Below, in pieces: positions 6,777-11,891 of a stretch of 11,891 bases of DNA. The stretch's first letter is position 1. The number at the start of each line of letters is the position of its first letter. The stretch covers positions 1-11,891 of the forward strand of contig QFOL01000108.1 in the NCBI GenBank assembly GCA_003241215.1. The letters are read 5' to 3'. The notes under the pieces are model-generated. The model was not told the DNA's origin. It worked only from the letters and a program-made list of their open reading frames with translations, and ran no database searches. Origin of the DNA: Agrobacterium fabrum. GTDB taxonomy: Bacteria > Pseudomonadota > Alphaproteobacteria > Rhizobiales > Rhizobiaceae. The position numbers and the translations under genes are program-made.

Positions 6777-7730
6777 TTAACGCGGCTCAACCTGCCAAAC
6801 GGAAACAAGACCGTCAAGAAACAACTTGTCCGCACCGAGCTGGCCGGGCCCCGCAAAGGGAATTAAATCGTCATATCCTAGGAACTTCGCTATTTGCGCA
6901 ACACTGAAAAGCGCAAAAGGCGAACGGGACGACGGCGCCCGCCATTCGACGATCGGCAAATCCTTGGCCACACCGCGGGTTTCGAAATAGCTGCGAATTT
7001 CCTTTTCACCGCCAAGCGTATCGACCAGCCTGTTGGCAAGCGCCTGCCGGCCGGTGAAGATCGACCCATCCGCCAGTTTCAGCACGTCTTCGCGCGGCAA
7101 CTTGCGACGATCCGCCACAAGATCGACGAACCAGCCATAGCTGTCCATCACCATGGCGCGGATCATCGATTTTGCTTCCTCCGGCGCCTCGTGGAAGGGC
7201 GAAGGTTCCGCCTTCATCGGCGACGACTTGATTTCCTGCAACGAAACGCCGAGCTTTTCCATCAGCTGGCTAAGCTGGGGGTACTGGAAGATCACGCCGA
7301 TCGAACCGGTGATCGAGGTCTCGCCGGCGACGATGACATCACCCGCGGACGCGATCATATAACCGGCGGAAGCGGCGAGCGTGCGTACATCAGAGACAAC
7401 CGGCTTCTTTTCCGCGACGCCCCGAATGGCCTTGAAAATGCGCTCACCGCCATAGGTGGTGCCGCCTGGCGAGGAAATCGACACGATCAGCCCTTTGACA
7501 TTGTCGCTCCTGGCAATCTTGTCCAGCCGCTCCAGAAGTTCGGTATTGTCGGTGATCAGACCGGAAACCTCGATGCGGGCAATATGAGGTTTCGCGCTTT
7601 GCTGCGGCCCGTCCCATAAAAACCGGTAAAGACCGAAAGCGCCGGCGACAAGCAGGAGAACGGCGGCAATCCGCCAGAAAGTCAGCTTGCGGCGTAACCG
7701 CCTGCGATCCGCTATCGCCATATTATCCAT
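6777..7730 (-). CDS. sppA: Signal peptide peptidase SppA, short (36-kDa type) S49 protease
   Basis: A 317-aa serine protease that degrades signal peptides left in the membrane after secretion. A basic N-terminus (RRRLRRK) is followed by a single membrane anchor at about 20-37. The S49 domain has the SSPGG motif (86-90), nucleophile S121 in AASAGY, the strand TGSIGVIF (141-148) and the general base K173 in [10 protein letters not shown]. The 52-residue Ser-Lys spacing equals that of Bacillus SppA. It has one S49 domain, as in short-form SppA, not the double domain of E. coli. The ATG at 7730 is preferred because AGAGG lies five bases upstream; ATGs at 7745 and 7721 are alternatives. The frame stays open far upstream, but that part is antisense to lptC and lptA and is not coding. 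It probably heads the transcript that includes ihfB. Confidence 0.93.
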   Translation of the reverse strand: MDNMAIADRRRLRRKLTFWRIAAVLLLVAGAFGLYRFLWDGPQQSAKPHIARIEVSGLITDNTELLERLDKIARSDNVKGLIVSISSPGGTTYGGERIFKAIRGVAEKKPVVSDVRTLAASAGYMIASAGDVIVAGETSITGSIGVIFQYPQLSQLMEKLGVSLQEIKSSPMKAEPSPFHEAPEEAKSMIRAMVMDSYGWFVDLVADRRKLPREDVLKLADGSIFTGRQALANRLVDTLGGEKEIRSYFETRGVAKDLPIVEWRAPSSRSPFALFSVAQIAKFLGYDDLIPFAGPGQLGADKLFLDGLVSVWQVEPR

Positions 7731-7773
7731 AGAAACCTCTGTCATCCGCCCTTGCGCTTCAGGCCATATGGTT

Positions 7774-7801
7774 CTTCTAACGCGAAGCCGCAAGGAAACA
7801 A
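7774..7801 (-). promoter_or_regulatory. Candidate promoter of sppA
   Basis: On the minus strand a -35-like TTGTTT (7801-7796) and a -10-like TAGAAG (7779-7774) are 16 bases apart, about 43 bases before the sppA start. The -10 is the same hexamer seen in the stronger promoter after rpoN. The -35 match is weak. Confidence 0.35.
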
Positions 7802-7810
7802 TAAGGAAAC
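7792..7810. repeat. Exact 8-bp direct repeat with 11-bp period in the divergent promoter region
   Basis: AAGGAAAC occurs at 7792-7799 and again at 7803-7810, separated by three bases. The copies fall on the same face of the helix and overlap the proposed sppA -35. This is the layout of a dimeric regulator site. Confidence 0.45.
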
Positions 7811-7838
7811 CAGAATTACGATAAAATTCGCATTTCCC

Positions 7839-7867
7839 TTGCACCTCTCCAGACAAAAACCATATTG
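7839..7867 (+). promoter_or_regulatory. Candidate promoter of the lptC-lptA-lptB operon
   Basis: TTGCAC (7839-7844) and CATATT (7861-7866) lie 16 bases apart, about 98 bases ahead of the chosen lptC start. The 234-base divergent gap 7731-7964 is visibly AT-richer than the flanking genes, and apart from this promoter, the sppA promoter and the direct repeat I see no other element in it. Confidence 0.35.
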
Positions 7868-7964
7868 GCAGGACAAAGCACTCATGCCAAAGACATTTAG
7901 ATAGAGACACAAGCTTCGATTGTGCGCCAGAATGGCGCCTTGGAAGTATTCCGGACCCACTCTT

Positions 7965-8630
7965 ATGCTCGAAAGACTCCGCGAACCCGCGCCAGCATTC
8001 TCGCTGCCCAATGACCAGAACGGCGCCTATGACACCGCGCTGAGGCATTCTGCGCGCGTGAAGCGGCTGAAAATCATTCTGCCGCTCAGCGCCGCGGTCA
8101 TTTCGCTCGCCTTTATCGCTGTTTCGGTTATCCGGACCTGGGCGCCTGATGAGGTCTCGCTTGAAAGCGCCAGAATAGAAGACGGCAAGATCGTCATGGA
8201 AAAACCTGCCGTTGCGGGCCGCAACGAGAAGGGGATCGACTATTCCATGAACGCCGACCGTGCGTTGCAGGATATCGCCAACCCCAATCTCATGACGCTT
8301 GAGAAAGTTCTGGCGGCAGTGCCGGTCAACGACGGCGTGGCGCAGGTGATCGCCCAGGAAGGCATTTTCGACCGGGCCACCAACAAACTTAAGATGACCG
8401 CCCCTTTTGACATCAATCTCAGCAATGGCATACAAGCGAAGTTCCAGTCTGCGGATGTCGATCTGAAGGCCGGAAAAATGAGCAGCCAGGAGCCGGTTTC
8501 GATCAAAACAAACGACGGCTCCATTGTTGCGCAATCGATTGACATCGCAGATAATGGCAAGACAATTACATTTTCGGGGCAGGTACGGGCACGTATCGCT
8601 GCATCCAATATCAAGAATGAAGGCAAGTGA
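7965..8630 (+). CDS. lptC: LPS export component LptC
   Basis: A 221-aa bitopic inner-membrane protein. LptC joins the LptB2FG transporter and passes LPS from it to periplasmic LptA. The cytosolic N-terminus is about 35 residues, longer than the few residues of E. coli LptC. One membrane helix follows (about 36-57, KIILPLSAAVISLAFIAVSV). A periplasmic beta-jellyroll occupies the rest, with regular hydrophobic strands such as GVAQVIAQEGIF (124-135), KLKMTAPFDINL (141-152) and TITFSGQVRARI (200-211). The ATG at 7965 is chosen with GGA upstream; an in-frame ATG at 7932 would add 11 residues. lptA begins 13 bases after the stop, so the two are co-transcribed. Sequence conservation in LptC is low, so the call rests on fold pattern, size and the lptA-lptB neighbours. 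Confidence 0.88.
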   Translation: MLERLREPAPAFSLPNDQNGAYDTALRHSARVKRLKIILPLSAAVISLAFIAVSVIRTWAPDEVSLESARIEDGKIVMEKPAVAGRNEKGIDYSMNADRALQDIANPNLMTLEKVLAAVPVNDGVAQVIAQEGIFDRATNKLKMTAPFDINLSNGIQAKFQSADVDLKAGKMSSQEPVSIKTNDGSIVAQSIDIADNGKTITFSGQVRARIAASNIKNEGK

Positions 8631-8643
8631 GAGCCCGGTCCAG

Positions 8644-9207
8644 ATGATGCAAATTTCCCGTCCCGTTTCCCTTGGCAAATCCGCAGGCCTTGCAGCCGCA
8701 GGTCTTGTTTTTTCGTGTCTTGCAACTGTGGCTTTCGCCCAGAACACCACCAGCAACATGCAGGGCGTCAAACTCTCCGGCGACCAGCCGATCGCGATTG
8801 AAAGCGATCAGCTCGAGATTCGCGATCAGGAGCGCAAGGCCTATTTTACCGGCAACGTGAAGGTTGTGCAGGGCACGACCACCCTCCAGGCCGGCAAGAT
8901 GACGGTGAACTACAAGGGTGAAGGCTCTTCGCTCACCAGCGGCGACGCCAATATTGAAAAAATCTTCGTCGACAATAATGTCTATCTGACGTCCGAGACC
9001 CAGAAGGCGACGGCCGATCACGGCGAATTCGACATGGCGGCGCAGACTTTCATTCTCACGGGTAAGCAGGTCGTGCTGTCCGAGGGCACGAATGTCTTCA
9101 CCGGCTGCAAGCTCACCGTTCTGATGAACACGGGACAGGCCAAGCTCGAAAGCTGCGGCGGTCCTGTCCGGATCATGCTCGATCCGAAATCGCAGAAAAA
9201 ACAGTAG
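8644..9207 (+). CDS. lptA: Periplasmic LPS-binding bridge protein LptA (OstA-like)
   Basis: A 187-aa periplasmic protein that oligomerises into the bridge carrying LPS from LptC to LptD in the outer membrane. Residues 1-32 are a clear Sec signal peptide, with a basic n-region, a hydrophobic core and an AFA|Q cleavage site. The OstA/LptA domain begins IAIESDQLEI (50-59) and has the typical strand AYFTGNVKVVQG (66-77), then repeated beta pairs to about 178. C155 and C171 could form a disulfide. It starts at ATG 8644; an in-frame ATG at 8617 would overlap the lptC stop and lengthen the n-region by nine residues. Neither start has a strong ribosome site, so coupling to lptC translation is likely. 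lptB follows nine bases after the stop. Confidence 0.88.
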   Translation: MMQISRPVSLGKSAGLAAAGLVFSCLATVAFAQNTTSNMQGVKLSGDQPIAIESDQLEIRDQERKAYFTGNVKVVQGTTTLQAGKMTVNYKGEGSSLTSGDANIEKIFVDNNVYLTSETQKATADHGEFDMAAQTFILTGKQVVLSEGTNVFTGCKLTVLMNTGQAKLESCGGPVRIMLDPKSQKKQ

Positions 9208-9216
9208 TCTTTCCTC

Positions 9217-10026
9217 GTGAAGATACCTTCGATCTCAAAAATATTCGGCGGCGGGCGCAGCCGATCCGCGGACGCGGCCTCACCAGCGGACAAGACCCCC
9301 TATCAGGGCACGCTGATCGCGCATGGTCTGACAAAGACCTATAATACCCGCCGTGTCGTCAACGGCGTTTCGCTGGTTGTGCGCCGTGGCGAGGCCGTCG
9401 GCCTGCTCGGCCCGAACGGCGCCGGCAAAACCACCTGTTTTTACATGATCACGGGCCTGGTTCCCGTCGATACCGGCAAGATCGCCATTAACGGCAACGA
9501 TGTCACCACCATGCCGATGTACAGGCGCGCCCGTCTCGGCGTCGGTTATCTGCCGCAGGAAGCCTCGATTTTCCGGGGACTGACGGTCGAGGAAAACATC
9601 CGCGCCGTGCTGGAAGTGCACGAGCCGGACGCAGCCAAACGCAACCGCAAGCTCGACGAGCTGCTGGAAGAGTTTCATATTGCGCAGCTGCGCAAATCGC
9701 CCGCCGTTGCCCTGTCGGGCGGTGAGCGGCGGCGTCTGGAAATCGCGCGCGCTCTTGCGACCGATCCGACCTTCATGCTGCTTGACGAGCCTTTCGCGGG
9801 CGTCGATCCGATTTCGGTCAGCGATATCCAGAATCTGGTGCGGCACCTGACGGCGCGCGGTATCGGCGTTCTCGTGACCGACCACAATGTCCGCGAAACG
9901 CTCGGCCTCATCGACCGCGCCTATATCATTCATGCCGGCGAAGTTCTGACACACGGACGTCCGGACGATATCGTCAATAATCCGGATGTACGCCGTCTCT
10001 ATCTCGGCAATAATTTCAGCCTTTAA
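9217..10026 (+). CDS. lptB: LPS export ABC transporter ATPase LptB
   Basis: A 269-aa cytosolic ATPase that, as a dimer with LptF and LptG, extracts LPS from the inner membrane and pushes it along the LptC-LptA bridge. All ABC motifs are present: Walker A GPNGAGKTT (65-73), Q-loop Q114 in YLPQEAS, signature LSGGERRRLEIARAL (166-180), Walker B FMLLDEPFAG (186-195) and H-loop H223 in VTDHNVRETL. The subfamily traits (VTDHNVRETL, NPDVRRLYLG near the C-terminus) favour LptB over amino-acid importers of the LivF/LivG type. The ATPase core starts near residue 32, so about 30 residues rich in Ser, Arg and Gly precede it, unlike the E. coli protein. The GTG start at 9217 has no visible ribosome site and probably relies on coupling to lptA. 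lptF and lptG are not in the window. Confidence 0.95.
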   Translation: MKIPSISKIFGGGRSRSADAASPADKTPYQGTLIAHGLTKTYNTRRVVNGVSLVVRRGEAVGLLGPNGAGKTTCFYMITGLVPVDTGKIAINGNDVTTMPMYRRARLGVGYLPQEASIFRGLTVEENIRAVLEVHEPDAAKRNRKLDELLEEFHIAQLRKSPAVALSGGERRRLEIARALATDPTFMLLDEPFAGVDPISVSDIQNLVRHLTARGIGVLVTDHNVRETLGLIDRAYIIHAGEVLTHGRPDDIVNNPDVRRLYLGNNFSL

Positions 10027-10032
10027 ACTATA

Positions 10033-10059
10033 GGGCGCGAAAGATTCTTCATCGCGCCC
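10033..10059 (+). terminator. Strong hairpin after lptB
   Basis: GGGCGCGA (10033-10040) and TCGCGCCC (10052-10059) form a perfect 8-bp GC-rich stem, and AAG/CTT within the loop can add three more pairs. It begins six bases after the lptB stop. No T run follows, so it may be a weak or factor-assisted terminator or a stabiliser of the lpt mRNA 3' end. Confidence 0.5.
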
Positions 10060-10070
10060 CTCCCTGACGC

Positions 10071-10099
10071 TTGACCAAACAAGATAAAAAAGCAATTTT
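10071..10099 (+). promoter_or_regulatory. Weak candidate promoter of rpoN
   Basis: A -35-like TTGACC (10071-10076) is followed 17 bases on by only AATTTT as -10. The gap 10060-10179 is AT-rich and contains no sigma-54 GG-N10-GC site that I can find. rpoN may instead be transcribed from lptC past the hairpin. Confidence 0.25.
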
Positions 10100-10158
10100 T
10101 GGGCCAAGTTCCATCGCCTCCGCAAAATTTATGAAAACTGTGGCAATGGAGAAGCTGT

Positions 10159-10166
10159 AAGGGGAG
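10159..10166 (+). promoter_or_regulatory. Ribosome binding site of rpoN
   Basis: AAGGGGAG is a strong Shine-Dalgarno match, but its end is 13 bases from the rpoN ATG, longer than usual. No ATG, GTG or TTG lies in frame between them, so the start at 10180 is still the best choice. Confidence 0.5.
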
Positions 10167-10179
10167 TTTCGCGTCCGCC

Positions 10180-11730
10180 ATGGCATTGTCTGCCAGCCTT
10201 TTGCTGCGTCAAAACCAGTCTCTTGTGATGACACCGCAACTGATGCAGTCCATCCAGCTGCTTCAGATGACGCATTTCGAGCTGACGCAGTTCATCGCCC
10301 AGGAGGTGGAGCGTAATCCGCTGCTGGAAATTGCGGCAAACGATGGCGATTTGGGCGGCGATACTCCGGCGGATGCGGAGAGTTTTGGCGACACCGATGG
10401 CGAAAGCTCGGACAGGTCCGCCACCGTGACGGCCGACAGCGACGACTGGTACGGGGACCGCGCCGCAAATCTCGGCGAACAGCTGGATACCAGCTTCGAA
10501 AATGTCTTTCCCGACGATGGCGAGCCGCGAAAAGCTGACGCACCCGAGCTGGCGGGCCAATGGAAATCCATGCCTGGCCAGGAGTCGGGAGAAAGTTACG
10601 ACCTCGACGATTTCGTCGCAGCCCGACAAAGCCTCAGCGACCATCTCAATCAGCAACTGCCGCTCGCCATATCCGCCGCCGAAGACCGGATGATTGCCGA
10701 TGCGCTGATCGGCCAGCTCGATGAGACCGGCTATATAGCCGCCGATGCCGTCGACGACATCGCCGAAAGGCTGGGAGCAGCCCCATCGGCGGTGGAGCGC
10801 GTATTGAAGACACTTCAGGGCTTCGATCCGCCGGGTATCTTTTCCCGTTCGCTGAGCGAATGTCTGGCGACCCAGCTGGCCCAGAAGGACCGGCTCGACC
10901 CGGCCATGCGGGCTTTCATCGAGAATCTCGAGCTTCTGGCGAAACGCGATTTCGCGGCCCTGAAAAAAATCTGCGGTGTGGATGAAGAAGACCTTCTCGA
11001 CATGCTGGCGGAAATCCGCACGCTCAACCCGCGTCCCGGCGCAGGTTACGATTCGACGGTTTCGGAAACCATTGTCCCCGACATCATCGTTCGTCCCTCC
11101 TCCACCGGCGGCTGGCTGGTGGAAATCAATCCGGAGACCCTGCCGCGAGTGCTCATCAACCAGAGTTACTTCGCCGAGGTGTCGAAACATAAGGCGCGTG
11201 CGGGCGAAGATCAGGATTTTCTGTCCGAATGCATGCAGACGGCCCATTGGCTGACCCGCAGCCTCGACCAGCGCGCCCGGACGATCATGAAGGTGGCAAG
11301 CGAAATCGTGCGCCAGCAGGACGCCTTCCTCGTTAACGGCGTCGATCACCTACGGCCGCTGAACCTCAAGACGGTGGCTGATGCCATCAAGATGCATGAA
11401 TCCACTGTCAGCCGGGTGACGTCGAAAAAATACATGCTGACGCCGCGCGGGCTGTTCGAGCTCAAATATTTCTTCAGCGTCTCGATCAGCGCCGTGGAAG
11501 GCGGAGACAGCCATTCGGCGGAAGCGGTACGCCACCGCATCAAGGCCATGATCGCGCAGGAGGCCGCCGAGGCCGTTCTTTCCGACGACGATATCGTCGA
11601 CAATCTGAAAAAGAGCGGCATCGACATCGCCCGCCGCACCGTCGCCAAATATCGCGAGGCGATGAACATCCCCTCCTCCGTGCAGAGGCGTCGGGAAAAG
11701 AAAGCGCTAGCCAAGCTATCCGCCTTCTAA
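10180..11730 (+). CDS. rpoN: RNA polymerase sigma-54 factor RpoN
   Basis: A 516-aa alternative sigma factor that binds -24/-12 (GG/GC) promoters and needs an AAA+ activator to open DNA. In rhizobia it controls nitrogen assimilation, dicarboxylate uptake and related functions. Region I is the Gln/Leu-rich activator-response segment (1-52, LLLRQNQSLVMTPQLMQS then IQLLQM). Region II (about 53-145) is strongly acidic and variable. Region III contains the core-binding domain (about 150-290), a helix-turn-helix (about 393-419, LKTVADAIKMHESTVSRVTS) and the RpoN box ARRTVAKYRE (484-493), all intact. A basic tail (RRREKKALAK) ends the protein. Length is within the normal range for the family. Its position after lptC-lptA-lptB repeats the enterobacterial order. 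IHF, encoded by ihfB in this window, commonly helps at its promoters. Confidence 0.98.
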   Translation: MALSASLLLRQNQSLVMTPQLMQSIQLLQMTHFELTQFIAQEVERNPLLEIAANDGDLGGDTPADAESFGDTDGESSDRSATVTADSDDWYGDRAANLGEQLDTSFENVFPDDGEPRKADAPELAGQWKSMPGQESGESYDLDDFVAARQSLSDHLNQQLPLAISAAEDRMIADALIGQLDETGYIAADAVDDIAERLGAAPSAVERVLKTLQGFDPPGIFSRSLSECLATQLAQKDRLDPAMRAFIENLELLAKRDFAALKKICGVDEEDLLDMLAEIRTLNPRPGAGYDSTVSETIVPDIIVRPSSTGGWLVEINPETLPRVLINQSYFAEVSKHKARAGEDQDFLSECMQTAHWLTRSLDQRARTIMKVASEIVRQQDAFLVNGVDHLRPLNLKTVADAIKMHESTVSRVTSKKYMLTPRGLFELKYFFSVSISAVEGGDSHSAEAVRHRIKAMIAQEAAEAVLSDDDIVDNLKKSGIDIARRTVAKYREAMNIPSSVQRRREKKALAKLSAF

Positions 11731-11764
11731 ACGGTAACGGCGATCACGTTTGGGGCGGTTTTTT
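11720..11764 (+). terminator. Probable intrinsic terminator of rpoN, overlapping its stop codon
   Basis: CCGCC (11720-11724) pairs with GGCGG (11754-11758), which runs directly into TTTTTT (11759-11764). Inside, AAACG (11729-11733) pairs with CGTTT (11747-11751). The two-part stem straddles the TAA and has an internal loop, so it is less compact than a classic terminator, but a GC-rich base followed by six T is the right arrangement. Confidence 0.5.
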
Positions 11765-11773
11765 GCCGCACCA

Positions 11774-11802
11774 TTGACTCTTGCCACGCCAGGGGCTAGA
11801 AG
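11774..11802 (+). promoter_or_regulatory. Sigma-70-type promoter, probably for a downstream hpf-like gene
   Basis: TTGACT (11774-11779) and TAGAAG (11797-11802) lie exactly 17 bases apart, the layout typical of strong alphaproteobacterial housekeeping promoters. The -10 is embedded in GGGCT-AGA-AGCCC. Transcription would start near 11809, giving a leader of at least 80 bases to the window edge. The gene after rpoN in many proteobacteria, including rhizobia, is the ribosome hibernation factor hpf. Confidence 0.6.
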
Positions 11803-11891
11803 CCCGCCGCACACGTAAGCAAGGTCATTTGTAACGGATTCATCTCCACCGTCCATGGGCGTAAAATTCGAATGAGGGCTTTTTAAGGTCT
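11803..11891 (+). other. Leader region of the next gene; its ribosome site lies at the window edge
   Basis: No long coding frame starts here. The only ATG-led frame is a 6-codon minigene (MGVKFE, 11855-11875). TAAGG at 11884-11888 is positioned like a ribosome site for a start codon just past the window edge. The identity of that gene (expected hpf) is inferred from conserved order only. Confidence 0.4.

Noticed and set aside
7731..8771. Upstream extension of the sppA frame to 664 codons
   Set aside because: The added part is antisense to lptC and lptA and lacks any family motif, while a good ribosome site precedes ATG 7730.
9280..10125. A 281-codon minus-strand frame
   Set aside because: It is antisense to lptB, which has every ABC ATPase motif in place.
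10060..10179. Possible sigma-54 (GG-N10-GC) autoregulatory site before rpoN
   Set aside because: The TGGCA at 10141 has no GC at the required 10-base spacing, and no other candidate was found.
10129..11349. A 406-codon minus-strand frame
   Set aside because: It is antisense to rpoN, whose regions are all intact, and has no promoter, ribosome site or motif support.
1..11891. Mobile element, defence system or CRISPR array
   Set aside because: No transposase, integrase, terminal repeats, tRNA-linked attachment site or regularly spaced repeats were seen; all identified genes are conserved core genes of similar composition.

Overview
The window looks like a core chromosomal segment of an alphaproteobacterium of the Rhizobiaceae (Agrobacterium/Rhizobium/Sinorhizobium type). 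The clues are the gene content (an OlsB-type ornithine lipid acyltransferase, a long sigma-54 factor ending in a textbook RpoN box, a beta-subunit IHF and the LPS-export block lptC-lptA-lptB), the high GC content with GC-rich third codon positions, and TTGAC-type promoters. I see no insertion sequence, phage gene, CRISPR array, tRNA or rRNA. This identification comes from reading motifs by eye, not from a database search.

Layout. Bases 1-108 may hold the last 35 codons of a plus-strand gene that I cannot identify. From 189 to 7730 eight genes lie on the minus strand. In transcription order they are sppA (S49 signal peptide peptidase), ihfB (IHF beta), lapA (small inner-membrane protein), an RlmI-like SAM-dependent methyltransferase, a SpoU/TrmH 2'-O-methyltransferase, lspA (signal peptidase II), a 749-aa membrane hybrid histidine kinase, and olsB. 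The two methyltransferases and lspA overlap by 4 and 1 bases and must be co-transcribed. A 234-base divergent promoter region (7731-7964) separates this run from the plus-strand block lptC-lptA-lptB (7965-10026), rpoN (10180-11730) and a promoter/leader at the right edge, probably for the ribosome hibernation factor gene hpf, whose coding part lies outside the window.

How the genes fit together. Most of the window concerns the cell envelope: LPS transport to the outer membrane (LptC/A/B), lipoprotein maturation (LspA), clearance of cleaved signal peptides (SppA), LapA (tied to LPS homeostasis in enterobacteria) and phosphate-free membrane lipid synthesis (OlsB). The rest is RNA modification (two methyltransferases), global transcription control (RpoN, IHF, which work together at sigma-54 promoters) and one sensory kinase. 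The lptCAB-rpoN and ihfB-lapA pairings match the order known from E. coli.

Best candidates for a second look: (a) a cluster of PhoB-box half-sites between the kinase gene and olsB, which would explain phosphate control of ornithine lipids; (b) the tandem receiver architecture of the hybrid kinase, in which the first receiver is degenerate, as in the c-di-GMP-controlled kinase ShkA; (c) an exact 8-bp direct repeat with 11-bp period in the sppA/lptC divergent region. The window is otherwise conventional, and I do not see a wholly new system in it.
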